From: Rhodococcus erythropolis NBRC 15567
Lineage (GTDB): Bacteria; Actinomycetota; Actinomycetes; Mycobacteriales; Mycobacteriaceae
Assembly (NCBI RefSeq): GCF_001552595.1
Contig: NZ_BCRM01000012.1
Coordinates: forward strand, 62,001 to 126,000
Length of the DNA stretch: 64,000 nt
Direction of reading: 5' to 3'
Both the position numbers and the translations under genes were made by a program. Each line of letters starts with the position of its first letter. Within the stretch, counting starts at the first letter, position 1. This document shows, in pieces, positions 50,475-63,579 of the stretch. Under the pieces are notes generated by a model. It was not told the DNA's origin. It was given only the letters and a program-made list of their open reading frames with translations, and ran no database searches.

Positions 50475-50972
50475 ATGGCCGACCACCGCACCCTCGTCCT
50501 CATGCGACACGGCAAGTCCAGCTACCCCGAGGGCATCCGTGATCACGAGCGTCCGCTCGCCGAACGGGGCCTGCGCGAGGCCCGCATCGGCGGCGAATGG
50601 ATCCGCGAAAACGTCCCGCCCGTAGACGCCGTTCTGTGCTCCACCTCCCGGCGTACCGTCGAAACCCTTGCCTCGACGGGAATCGAAGCTCCCGCCGGAT
50701 TCGAGAAGTCCATCTACGGCGGCTCACCCGCAGACGTCATTGCAGCTGCGCGAACCACGTCCGACCACGTCAAGACGCTCCTGATCGTCGGACACGAACC
50801 CGGAATTCCCTGGACTGCACTCGATCTCGCATCGAACGAAAACTCCGAAGCGGCCCAACGTATCCGCGACAAGTTCCCGACTTCGGCGATCGCCGTCCTC
50901 TCCGTACCGGTGCCGTGGACCGAACTCGACGACTCCGTCGCCACTCTGCTCGAGTTTCACGTGCCCCGTTAG
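50475..50972 (+). CDS. SixA-type phosphohistidine phosphatase
   Basis: 165 residues. The histidine phosphatase motif LVLMRHGKSSYPEG has the catalytic His at about residue 11; RPLAERG, LCSTSRRTVETL and IVGHEPG (second catalytic His) follow. SixA removes phosphate from histidine phosphotransfer domains in E. coli; in actinobacteria the target is not clear to me. Monocistronic; convergent with the LLM gene downstream. Confidence 0.9.
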   Translation: MADHRTLVLMRHGKSSYPEGIRDHERPLAERGLREARIGGEWIRENVPPVDAVLCSTSRRTVETLASTGIEAPAGFEKSIYGGSPADVIAAARTTSDHVKTLLIVGHEPGIPWTALDLASNENSEAAQRIRDKFPTSAIAVLSVPVPWTELDDSVATLLEFHVPR

Positions 50973-50985
50973 ATCAACCACACCG

Positions 50986-51993
50986 CTAAAGCACCTCACG
51001 TAGCAGGCGGTCCGAAAGTGCAAGCGCGTCACGGTCGTACGTCGACGTCGACGCCAGCACTTCGTCGGCACCGGTCCGCTCGGCGAGATCGTGAAGCTGT
51101 TGTTTCACCTCGACAGGTGTGCCGTGCAGCGCCGACGCCATGAACGACTCGATACGCCTGGCATTTCGATCACTGCGCGGGGCGCGCCTGATCCCGTCCG
51201 GCGACGCGAGCGGCGGAAACTCCCCCGTCCGTGACGATTCTGCGAGCGCGTATGCCTCCGGGATCAGCAACTCACGCGCCGCGTCGGTGGTATCGGCAAC
51301 CGCCACTTCGAGAGAAACCACCACATAGGGTTCGGGATGAGCGTCGGTGGCCCGGAAAGCTCGGCGGTACTCGTCCAATGCATCCACCCGGTCGGTGCTC
51401 CCGATTCCGAGTATCGGCCCACCCACGACCACCGGAAGCCCCAGTTGCGCTGCCACTTTCAAACCTGTACGCGTCGCGAGTACGAAGATCGGCACCCCGG
51501 TCTCCGACGCCGGCCGTGCCGTCACTGCCGCGGATCCGTCCACATAGCGCCTCACCTCATCGAGATCTGACGCAAACGTGTCCGGAGCATCCTTGCTGCG
51601 TCGTAGTGCCTGACGAACAGGCTCCGTGAATCCCAGCGATCGGCCGAGGCCGAGATCGATTCGCCCCGGGTACAGAGCCTCCAGCATCAAGAACTGCTCG
51701 GCGACGATCAGCGGTTGGTGATTCGGCAGCATGACCCCACCGCTCCCGAGTCTGATATCGCGCGTATGCGCGCCGATCGCGGCAAGCAGTACTGCCGGCG
51801 ACCCGCTCCCGATCCCGGGCACCGCGTGATGCTCGGCCACCCAGAACCGGTGGTAGCCGAGAGCGTCGGCGTGCGCGGCGCGTTCGACGGAATGCGTCAG
51901 AGCTGCGGAGTCGGGGTATCCGCTCCTGGTTCGGGATCGGTCGAGCAGTGAGAGAAGCACTCTCGGAGCAACAAGGAATTCGGAAAGTTTCAT
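50986..51993 (-). CDS. Luciferase-like (LLM class) flavin oxidoreductase
   Basis: 335 residues from ATG 51993; the upstream frame extension is unrelated to the family. TIM-barrel features: AAHADALGYHRFWVAEHHAVPGIGSGSPAVLLAAIGAHTRDIRLGSGGVMLPNHQPLIVAEQFLMLEALYPGRIDLGLGRSLG, as in MsnO8/YhbW-like enzymes. The mid-region VPIFVLATRTGLKVAAQLGLPVVVGG contacts flavin. Substrate unknown. Divergent from the VOC gene with 88 nt between starts. Confidence 0.87.
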   Translation of the reverse strand: MKLSEFLVAPRVLLSLLDRSRTRSGYPDSAALTHSVERAAHADALGYHRFWVAEHHAVPGIGSGSPAVLLAAIGAHTRDIRLGSGGVMLPNHQPLIVAEQFLMLEALYPGRIDLGLGRSLGFTEPVRQALRRSKDAPDTFASDLDEVRRYVDGSAAVTARPASETGVPIFVLATRTGLKVAAQLGLPVVVGGPILGIGSTDRVDALDEYRRAFRATDAHPEPYVVVSLEVAVADTTDAARELLIPEAYALAESSRTGEFPPLASPDGIRRAPRSDRNARRIESFMASALHGTPVEVKQQLHDLAERTGADEVLASTSTYDRDALALSDRLLREVL

Positions 51994-52081
51994 CCGGACG
52001 CCTAATGAGGACCGTTTCTGACCGCAATACCCGCAACACTGGACCTGTCGCCGGAATCCACCATCACATGAAGGGCACGTC

Positions 52082-52468
52082 ATGGACATCAAGCTCGAAC
52101 TGGTCGCCATTCCCGTCACCGACATCGACCGCGCCAAGGACTTCTACGTCCGCCTCGGCTTCAACGCCGACCACGATCACACGGTCAGCGAGGACCTGCG
52201 CTTCGTCCAGCTGACCCCACCCGGTTCGGCCTGCTCGATCTGCATCGGCAAGGGAATCACCGACGCCGAGCCCGGTTCCGTCGTCGGCATGCAGGTAGTG
52301 GTCAAGGACATCGAAGAGGCCGAGCGCGAGTTCAAGAGCCGCGGCATCGACATCAGCCCGATCGACGACCAGGCTTGGGGCAGATTCATCTACTTCGCCG
52401 ACCCCGACGACAACAAGTGGGCTGTCCAGGAGATCGTCATCCCGGACCTCAGCGGCAGCAACTCCTGA
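52082..52468 (+). CDS. VOC family protein (glyoxalase/dioxygenase fold)
   Basis: 128 residues. Two beta-alpha-beta-beta-beta modules: IKLELVAIPVTDIDRAKDFYVRLGFNAD and GMQVVVKDIEEAEREFKSRGIDIS followed by GRFIYFADPDDNKWAVQEI. The FADPDDNxW end is typical of the bleomycin-resistance/glyoxalase-like VOC group. The metal ligands and the substrate are uncertain. A very strong terminator follows at 15 nt. Confidence 0.87.
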   Translation: MDIKLELVAIPVTDIDRAKDFYVRLGFNADHDHTVSEDLRFVQLTPPGSACSICIGKGITDAEPGSVVGMQVVVKDIEEAEREFKSRGIDISPIDDQAWGRFIYFADPDDNKWAVQEIVIPDLSGSNS

Positions 52469-52482
52469 AGCGAGCGAGATGA

Positions 52483-52518
52483 AAAATCCCCCCACCTCTT
52501 TCGAGGTGGGGGGATTTT
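52483..52518. terminator. Bidirectional terminator between the VOC gene and rpoC
   Basis: A perfect 16-bp stem (AAAATCCCCCCACCTC with its complement) around TTTC. It has A- and T-rich ends, so it serves both the VOC gene and the rpoBC operon. Confidence 0.95.
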
Positions 52519-52533
52519 CTACGAACTAACGCT

Positions 52534-52563
52534 TAGCGGTAGTCGTCACATGCGACTACCCGA

Positions 52564-52577
<14 letters not shown>
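52534..52577 (-). repeat. Duplicated rpoC terminal codons downstream of its stop
   Basis: TAGCGGTAGTCGT at 52565-52577 (complement of the last rpoC codons and stop) is repeated exactly at 52534-52546, 31 nt away in the 3' untranslated part. Confidence 0.85.
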
Positions 52578-56520
<3,943 letters not shown>

Positions 56521-56532
56521 GTAACTTCCTTT

Positions 56533-56629
56533 CCCCGTTGGGGTTACGGTTGCCGGTCACCCGGCAACCTGACTGCCAATTCAAATGTGAACTACGCCCC
56601 CGGGCCGCTCTTTCAAGAGCAACCCGGGG
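56533..56629 (-). promoter_or_regulatory. Three stem-loops between rpoB and rpoC
   Basis: On the minus strand, just after the rpoB stop, a long stem (CCCCGGG 56598-56604 with CCCGGGG 56623-56629, inner GCTCTT/AAGAGC) is followed by GGTTGCCGG-TCAC-CCGGCAACC (56548-56569) and by CCCC-GTT-GGGG (56533-56543). No T-run follows. The stems may set the stability or relative level of the two subunit mRNAs. Confidence 0.65.
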
Positions 56630-56637
56630 ACCGAAAC

Positions 56638-59600
56638 CTAGTTCGCGAGGTCGTCGACCGTCGCAGCTTCGTTCCTGGACAGGTTGATGCCCAGGTTCGC
56701 TGCGGCCCGCTCCAAGTCCTCGTCGTCGCCGTCCGCCATCGTGATGGCCGCGCCGTCCGAGGACAGCACCTCCACGTTGAGGCAGAGCGACTGGAGCTCC
56801 TTGAGGAGCACCTTGAACGACTCGGGGATGCCGGGTTCGGGGATGTTCTCGCCCTTGACGATGGCTTCGTACACCTTGACTCGACCGACCACGTCGTCCG
56901 ACTTGATGGTCAGCAGTTCCTGCAGCGTGTAAGCCGCGCCGTAGGCCTGCATCGCCCAGCACTCCATCTCACCGAAGCGCTGGCCACCGAACTGGGCCTT
57001 ACCACCGAGAGGCTGCTGCGTGATCATCGAGTACGGACCGGTCGAACGAGCGTGGATCTTGTCGTCGACCAAGTGGTGCAGCTTGATGATGTACATGTAA
57101 CCGACCGAGACCGGGTACGGGAACGGCTCGCCGGAGCGGCCGTCGAACAAGGTGGCCTTTCCGTCGGGTCCGACCATCTGCTCGCCGTCACGGTTCGGCA
57201 GCGTCGCGCCGAGGAGACCGGTGAGCTCGTCTTCCTTCGCACCGTCGAACACCGGGGTGGCGATGTTCGAGTCGGCCGGAGCGGACAGCATCTCTTCCGG
57301 CAGGGTCGCAGCCCAGTCGGGACGAGTGCCGTCGGACGCGATCTGAATGTTCCAGCCGGTCTTGCCGATCCACCCGAGGTGGGTCTCCAAGACCTGACCG
57401 ATGTTCATACGACGCGGGACACCGTGCGTGTTCAAGATGATGTCGACAGGCGTGCCGTCCGAGAGGAACGGCATGTCTTCCTGCGGCAGGATCTTGCCGA
57501 TGACGCCCTTGTTACCGTGGCGGCCGGCGAGCTTGTCGCCGTCCTGGATCTTGCGCTTCTGTGCCACGTAGACGCGGACCAACTCGTTGACACCGGGAGG
57601 CAGATCGTCGTCTTCGTCACGTGAGAACACGCGGATTCCGATGACCTTGCCGGTCTCACCGTGAGGAACCTTGAGGGACGTGTCACGAACCTCGCGAGCC
57701 TTCTCACCAAAGATGGCGCGAAGGAGGCGCTCTTCGGGGGTCAGCTCGGTCTCGCCCTTCGGCGTGACCTTTCCGACCAGCACGTCGCCGTCACGAACCT
57801 CGGCACCGATACGGATGATGCCGCGCTCGTCGAGGTCGGCGAGGACCTCGTCGGAGACGTTCGGGATGTCGCGAGTGATTTCCTCGGCACCGAGCTTGGT
57901 GTCGCGGGCATCGATCTCGTGCTCCTCGATGTGAATCGAGGTCAGGACGTCCTCTTCCACGAGACGCTGCGACAGAATGATCGCGTCCTCGTAGTTGTGG
58001 CCTTCCCACGGCATGATCGCGACGAGCAAGTTCTTGCCCAGCGCCATCTCACCGTTCTCGGTGCAAGGGCCGTCGGCCAGAACCTGGCCGGCCTCGACAC
58101 GCTGTCCCTCGTCCACGATCGGACGCTGGTTGGCGCACGTGCCCTGGTTGGAACGCGCGAACTTGCGCATCCGGTACGTCTTGCGGCTTCCGTCGTCAGC
58201 CATCACCGTGACGTAGTCCGCGGAGATCTCCTCCACGACACCGGTCTTCTCGGTGATGATGACGTCGCCGGCATCCACAGCTGCACGCAGCTCCATGCCG
58301 GTTCCGACGAGAGGTGCCTCGCTGCGAACCAGGGGGACAGCCTGACGCTGCATGTTGGCGCCCATCAGGGCACGGTTTGCATCGTCGTGCTCGAGGAACG
58401 GAATCATCGCGGTTGCGACGGACACCATCTGACGCGGCGAAACGTCCATGTAGTCGATGTCGGAGGACGCGACGAACTCGACCTCGCCACCCTTACGGCG
58501 GACGAGAATCTTCGAGTCGGTGAAGCGACCCTCGCGGTCGATGGCCGAGTTGGCCTGCGCGACTACGTGGCGGTCTTCTTCGTCAGCGGTCAGGTAGTCG
58601 ACCTCGTCGGTCACCTGTCCGTCGACGACGCGACGGTACGGGGTCTCGATGAAACCGAACGGGTTGACGCGGGCGTAGACCGACAGCGAACCGATCAGGC
58701 CGATGTTCGGGCCTTCCGGGGTCTCGATCGGGCACATGCGGCCGTAGTGCGACGGGTGAACGTCGCGAACCTCGAGGCCGGCGCGCTCACGGGACAGACC
58801 ACCCGGGCCGAGGGCGGACAGACGACGCTTGTGCGTCAGCCCCGACAGCGGGTTGTTCTGGTCCATGAACTGCGACAGCTGGGAGGTTCCGAAGAACTCC
58901 CTGATCGCAGCGACGACGGGCCGGATGTTGATCAGCGTCTGAGGCGTGATTGCCTCGACGTCCTGCGTGGTCATGCGCTCACGAACCACACGCTCCATGC
59001 GGGACAGGCCCACGCGGATCTGGTTCTGGATGAGCTCGCCGACGGTACGCAGACGACGGTTGCCGAAGTGGTCGATGTCGTCGACCTCGACGGGAACCTC
59101 GACGCCGCCCGGAGCCGTCATCGAGGTGTCACCTGCGTGCAGACGCACGAGGTACTCGACGGTGGCGACGATGTCTTCTTCGGTGAGCGTGGATGCAACG
59201 ATCGGCTGACCCGCGTTCAGGCCGAGCTTCTTGTTGATCTTGTAACGACCCACGCGAGCGAGGTCGTAGCGCTTGTCCTTGAAGAACAGGTTCTCCAGCA
59301 GGGTCTGCGCGCTCTCCTTGGTGGGGGGCTCGCCCGGACGCAGCTTGCGGTAGATGTCGAGCAACGCCTCATCGGTGCCGGCGGTGTTGTCCTTCTCCAG
59401 CGTGGCCATGAGGATCTCGGAGAAGCCGAAGCGCTCCGTGATCTGCTCGGTGGTCCAGCCGAGTGCCTTGAGCAGAACGGTGACAGGCTGACGACGCTTG
59501 CGGTCGATACGGACACCAACGGTGTCGCGCTTGTCGACGTCGAACTCGAGCCATGCGCCGCGACCCGGGATCACCTTGACGCTGTGCAGATCCTTCTCGG

Positions 59601-60144
59601 TGCTCTTGTCGACGCTCATGTCGAAGTACACACCGGGGGAACGCACGAGCTGCGAGACGACCACACGCTCGGTGCCGTTGATGATGAAGGTGCCCTTGTC
59701 GGTCATCATCGGGAAATCTCCCATGAAGACCGTCTGGCTCTTGATCTCACCAGTGTTGTTGTTGATGAACTCCGCGGTGACGAACAACGGCGCCGCGTAG
59801 GTCATGTCCTTGTCTTTGCACTCGTCCGTCGAGGCCTTGACCTCGTCGAATCGAGGGTCGGAGAAGGACAGCGACATAGTGCCGTTGAAATCCTCGATCG
59901 GAGAAAGCTCCGCGAGGATGTCCTCGAGACCACCGGACACTGCATTGTCGCCGAGTGCCGCTGCTCGTTCACGCCAACTCTGCGCGCCGATCAGCCACTC
60001 GAACGAATCTGTCTGTACGTCAAGAAGCCCGGGAACTTCGAGGGGTTCGCGAACTTTCGCGAACGAAACCCTCTTCGGGGCTCCGGGGATTCCGGAAACT
60101 GCCTTGGTCTGGCTAGAGACTGCCAAGATGCGTCCTTCCAGCAC
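56638..60144 (-). CDS. rpoB: DNA-directed RNA polymerase beta subunit
   Basis: 1168 residues with GTG start ([16 protein letters not shown]). Very close to the mycobacterial protein, for example [23 protein letters not shown] near the N-terminus. The rifampicin region reads [19 protein letters not shown] and [14 protein letters not shown], that is, the sensitive residues Asp, His and Ser. The C-terminal [24 protein letters not shown]-like part ([20 protein letters not shown]) is complete. No intein. First gene of the rpoBC operon, with a leader of up to about 380 nt. Confidence 0.98.
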
Positions 60145-60594
60145 CTCACGCGGGCCGCTCCGTGCTGTTGCGACCGCCGCTGTATCTGCTTCGAATTTCG
60201 CTGGTTACAACCCGAACGAAACCCGTCGCAGAAAGCAAGAAGTACTTGACTTCGCAGCGGTTGAGACGAGGGGTGGACAGGAGGCAGCCAGCGCAACGTC
60301 CAAAAGTACACCCTTACTCTGGAAATGTCGAGTCGGGTGTAACTGAGGGTCGAATTCAGATACTGACGTGAGACTGCCGATCACTCGTCCGTGCATGTTC
60401 ACCGATCAGAGTGGACCTTGCGGACCGCTCCGTCAAGGGCGAGAGCGCGTGTCGCAGCATTCGAACATTCGTGACGCGCATTCGAACACTGCCACCGGAA
60501 GTGTAGCCAGCAACGGCGTCACATACGAAAAATCTGGACCGACATCGTGCGTCGGTCCAGATCTTCGCGCTGGTACTGGTCGCGAATCTCCGAG
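60145..60594. other. rpoB upstream region and mce operon 3' end
   Basis: 450 nt without a credible gene. The part close to rpoB (60145-60360) must hold its promoter and leader. The direct repeat GCATTCGAACA occurs at 60457-60467 and 60478-60488. The mce operon terminator is at 60526-60562. No riboswitch is recognised. Confidence 0.65.
60526..60562 (-). terminator. Terminator of the mce operon
   Basis: ATCTGGACCGAC (60532-60543) and GTCGGTCCAGAT (60551-60562) form a perfect 12-bp stem around 7 nt. On the minus strand it is followed by TTTTCG. It starts 33 nt after the stop of the last mce-associated gene. Confidence 0.92.
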
Positions 60595-60616
60595 CTACTG
60601 GTCGCGAATCTCCGAG
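60574..60616 (-). repeat. 22-nt-period duplication over the stop of the Mce-associated gene
   Basis: A 21-nt sequence containing GGTCGCGAATCTCCGAG occurs at 60574-60594 and 60596-60616. The right copy encodes the last residues (SEIRDQ); the left copy lies just after the stop. Confidence 0.88.
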
Positions 60617-61458
60617 ATCAGCCAGTTTCCGTCCTGCTTCTCCAGACTCACGATGACCATTCCGGAGCGAGAGTCTGCCGCCACGCCGTTCTGCGTCGAG
60701 CTGACGTTCAGTTGGGCGAGCAACTGTGCCCGGTCCTTCTCGAGTCGTGTGATCCCGATCAGCGGGACATCAGCGGTCGTTGCCGTCTGAGTTTGTTCGA
60801 CGCCGGCCTTCTGCGTGTCCTTGTACTGGGTCAGCTGATCGCGCATCGACTGGTTCAGGCCCTGGACACCCTTGTCGAAATCGGCGTCGAACGTGTCGGG
60901 AGAGAACGTGAAGACTGCAGCCAACGCCGACGGCGTCACACGAAGAACCTCAGCCGTGGCGCCTTCGTCCACCCAGGCGATGTCGTCCGTCTTCGCGCCG
61001 ACTTTGAAGAAGGCGATGCCGGCGAGGATCGCGACGATGACCGCTGCGGCCCCCAGGATCGCGACCAGGCGCCAACCGGCCTTGGATTGTGTAGGTGTTG
61101 TCGCCGACTCCCCCGCGCCCGTCTCCGGGGTAGCAGGGGCCTTGGGCTCGTCTGCGTCGGTTTTCGCCGGTTTGGTCAGATCGGGGCCTGGTGTGGATTC
61201 CGGAGCGTCGGTTTCCGTCTTCGGCGGCTCGATGTCTCCGGACTCGGCCTTCGTGAGCGTCGGCTTCGCAACCTCCGGCTTCGCAACCTCCGGCTTCACA
61301 GCCTCCTGTGTCTCTTCTTCCGGCTGTTCGATCGTGGGCTCGACCGGGTCCGAGTCGGACGTCCCCGCGGGGACGTTGAGCGAACGAGCGCTTCCAGCGA
61401 TCTTCGGCCGACGGTTCTGAGGGGAGGACGGTCCGCCGGTACGACGTTTGGGTGGCAT
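60595..61458 (-). CDS. Mce-associated membrane protein 2
   Basis: 287 residues. A long acidic, Pro/Lys/Glu-rich cytoplasmic region with short repeats (KPEVAKPEVAKPTLTKAE) fills residues 1-125. One membrane helix, WRLVAILGAAAVIVAILAGIAFF (about 128-152), follows, then an extracytoplasmic domain with FDADFDKGVQGLNQSMRDQL and SRSGMVIVSLEKQDGNWLISEIRDQ, as in Mce-associated (Mas) proteins. These are thought to stabilise Mce lipid importers. Last gene of the mce operon. Confidence 0.83.
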   Translation of the reverse strand: MPPKRRTGGPSSPQNRRPKIAGSARSLNVPAGTSDSDPVEPTIEQPEEETQEAVKPEVAKPEVAKPTLTKAESGDIEPPKTETDAPESTPGPDLTKPAKTDADEPKAPATPETGAGESATTPTQSKAGWRLVAILGAAAVIVAILAGIAFFKVGAKTDDIAWVDEGATAEVLRVTPSALAAVFTFSPDTFDADFDKGVQGLNQSMRDQLTQYKDTQKAGVEQTQTATTADVPLIGITRLEKDRAQLLAQLNVSSTQNGVAADSRSGMVIVSLEKQDGNWLISEIRDQ

Positions 61459-61503
61459 TACGCGCTTCTCCTTCGAGGGATGTCGGTGTGCAGGTTCGAC
61501 GAA

Positions 61504-62232
61504 CTACTGGCCACCGGAATCACCACCCTCGGTTGTCGGTGCAGGAGCACCGGATGCCGGTGCTTCGGTCCCCGAACCGGGTGCGGGCGTTGCGTCAGGA
61601 GCAGGCGGGGAGCCGTCGGCAGCCGGCAGAGTGCCCGAGCCGAGATCGAGCCGCGATCCGATCGGATCAGCGGACTGCGCCTTCCAGACCCCGTCGACCT
61701 CGACCATGCCCAGCCGCATGCCGAGCTGATTCTTGACGAACTGGTTGCCCTGGGTCGTGGTGACTCGAACGACGACCAGTGCCGTGGCGGTCCGGTCATC
61801 GGTATTGAGCTCGGTCAGCGCGGACTGCACAACTTCGGTGTCAGCCTTCGAACCCGAGTTACGCAACTCGTCGGTGATCGAATCCTGAACGGTCTGCAGA
61901 TACGTCGTCATCTCGTCACCGGTCACCGAAGAACGCATGTTCTCGATCGACTGGTCGAGATTGGCCGAATCCGCGTTGTTGAGGTTGATCGCGACTTGCT
62001 GCGCACCGATCAGCGCGTCGTCACGCATCTCGGCTGTGGTGCGGTCGGTGGTGAGCGCCCGAACGTACGGGACGCCGAACACACCGAGCGCAACCACTGC
62101 CGCCAGAAGCAAGACACCGACCGCAATCAGAGACGCTGTCAGCCCCTTCGGTCTACCGGTTGTCGGCGCTCCCGATTCCACTTGCTCGGGCCCGCCGGAC
62201 TGCGGGGAACTGTTTCTCTGAATCACACTCAC
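61504..62232 (-). CDS. Mce-associated membrane protein 1
   Basis: 242 residues. A short cytoplasmic start, a helix at about residues 32-55 (LTASLIAVGVLLLAAVVALGVFGV), and an extracytoplasmic domain with AEMRDDALIGAQQVAINLNNADSANLDQSIENMRSSVTGDEMTTYL, the usual Mas-type fold. The C-terminal 40 residues are Pro/Ala/Gly-rich and disordered. It follows mceF after 99 nt and precedes the other associated gene by 45 nt. Confidence 0.85.
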   Translation of the reverse strand: MSVIQRNSSPQSGGPEQVESGAPTTGRPKGLTASLIAVGVLLLAAVVALGVFGVPYVRALTTDRTTAEMRDDALIGAQQVAINLNNADSANLDQSIENMRSSVTGDEMTTYLQTVQDSITDELRNSGSKADTEVVQSALTELNTDDRTATALVVVRVTTTQGNQFVKNQLGMRLGMVEVDGVWKAQSADPIGSRLDLGSGTLPAADGSPPAPDATPAPGSGTEAPASGAPAPTTEGGDSGGQ

Positions 62233-62331
62233 TACCCTACTTACCTGTTTTGCCCAGCCTCTGGCCGCGAATCGTCAACTGCCACAACTCAGTAGCCTGA
62301 ACTGCACAAACTCGACCACATTCGGATCGGT

Positions 62332-63579
62332 CTACTTCGGTGTCACTCCGAGCAACGGCGCCAACTGCGTCGCGATCGGGTTGAGGTTCAACTTGTCCGG
62401 ATCGACCTTCGGCTTGAAGTCCCAAGGCTGGATCGTGTCGGGATCGGCGTACACCACGCGGTTGGCACTGCGGACGCCCGTCTCGCTGCCCAGCGGCGTC
62501 TCACACGACGCGGCGGTGTTGAGCGGGAAGTCCTGCTGGGTGTCGTCGAAATTGGGATTCTGACGCTTCATCTCGTCCAGGATCGCCATGGTGCCTTCGT
62601 AACCCACCGTGCACGAGAGCGGATTGTTGGTCTCGAGCACCAAGCCCTGATGGACCGTTCCGTCGCCGGGAGCAACCGTCGGTGCGGCAGCGGCCAGGCC
62701 GGGAAGGAAGATCAGGAACGGCTGCAGCGCGATCGTTCGGGGTGCAAGCGTCTTGGTGGTCGCGGCAAGATTGGTCAGGTCAGTCGTCAGGCTCGGGCCC
62801 GCCTCGTTGATGAGGGCACCGATCTGATCGCTGGCCGGGATGCCGTTGTCGATCAAGCGACGGATGTCCGGATCGCTGGTCCGCAACTGCGCCGTGACAG
62901 CATCGAGATCGGTACTGAACTGCTTGATCGCGGAGGACTGATCCGACTGCGTCGTCAGTACCGTCTCACTGTTCCGAATCAGCGCGAGCGTCTGAGGCAG
63001 AGTGTCGAGCCCGGACTGCGAGAGACCGGACAGCGAATCGGCCAGGACCTGAATGTCCTCGCCCTTGCCGTTGAATGCGGCACCGAGTTCGACGGCGACG
63101 GTGTGGAGCGCGTCGACCGGCACGGACTTGACCAAGCCGTTGGCGCTGGTCAGCACATCCTCGATCGGGATCGGAGTTGTGGTGTCCCCCACCGCGATCA
63201 CCGAGCCGTCCGCGAGGAACGGTCCCTGATCGGTATCGGGCTGAAGGTCGACGTACTGCTCACCGATGGCGGAGCGGTTGGCCACGACTGCACGGGCCGA
63301 CGCGGGAATCTCCGGAGCACTGTTGTCGATCTTCAGGTCGACCTGAATTCCGTCCTCGGTCAACGACATGTCGCCCACTCGACCGACCGGCACACCGCGA
63401 TACGTCACCTCGGCGTTGGTGAAAATTCCACCGGACGTGGCCAATTCGGTCTTGACCGTGTACTGACCGAACCCCATGAGGTTGTCCAGACGCACGTACT
63501 TGGCGCCGACGTAGATGAGACCCAGAAGCGCGACCACCACGAAGCCGACGAGCTGCCATCTGACCAGAGCTGATCTCAC
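62332..63579 (-). CDS. MCE family protein, last of the operon (MceF-type)
   Basis: 415 residues, GTG start overlapping the previous stop by 4 nt. A membrane helix at the N-terminus (LVGFVVVALLGLIYVGAKYV) precedes the MlaD/MCE domain YTVKTELATSGGIFTNAEVTYRGVPVGRVGDMSLTEDGIQVDLKI (about residues 40-85), then a long helical region and a Pro-rich C-terminus. Six MCE proteins (A to F) form the substrate channel of Mce importers for sterols or lipids. As the last one before the associated genes it corresponds to MceF. Which Mce system it is cannot be told here. Confidence 0.87.
   Translation of the reverse strand: MRSALVRWQLVGFVVVALLGLIYVGAKYVRLDNLMGFGQYTVKTELATSGGIFTNAEVTYRGVPVGRVGDMSLTEDGIQVDLKIDNSAPEIPASARAVVANRSAIGEQYVDLQPDTDQGPFLADGSVIAVGDTTTPIPIEDVLTSANGLVKSVPVDALHTVAVELGAAFNGKGEDIQVLADSLSGLSQSGLDTLPQTLALIRNSETVLTTQSDQSSAIKQFSTDLDAVTAQLRTSDPDIRRLIDNGIPASDQIGALINEAGPSLTTDLTNLAATTKTLAPRTIALQPFLIFLPGLAAAAPTVAPGDGTVHQGLVLETNNPLSCTVGYEGTMAILDEMKRQNPNFDDTQQDFPLNTAASCETPLGSETGVRSANRVVYADPDTIQPWDFKPKVDPDKLNLNPIATQLAPLLGVTPK

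Noticed and set aside
60457-60488. Direct repeat of GCATTCGAACA as part of the rpoB promoter
   Set aside because: It is more than 300 nt upstream of rpoB, next to the mce operon terminator; too little evidence for a function.
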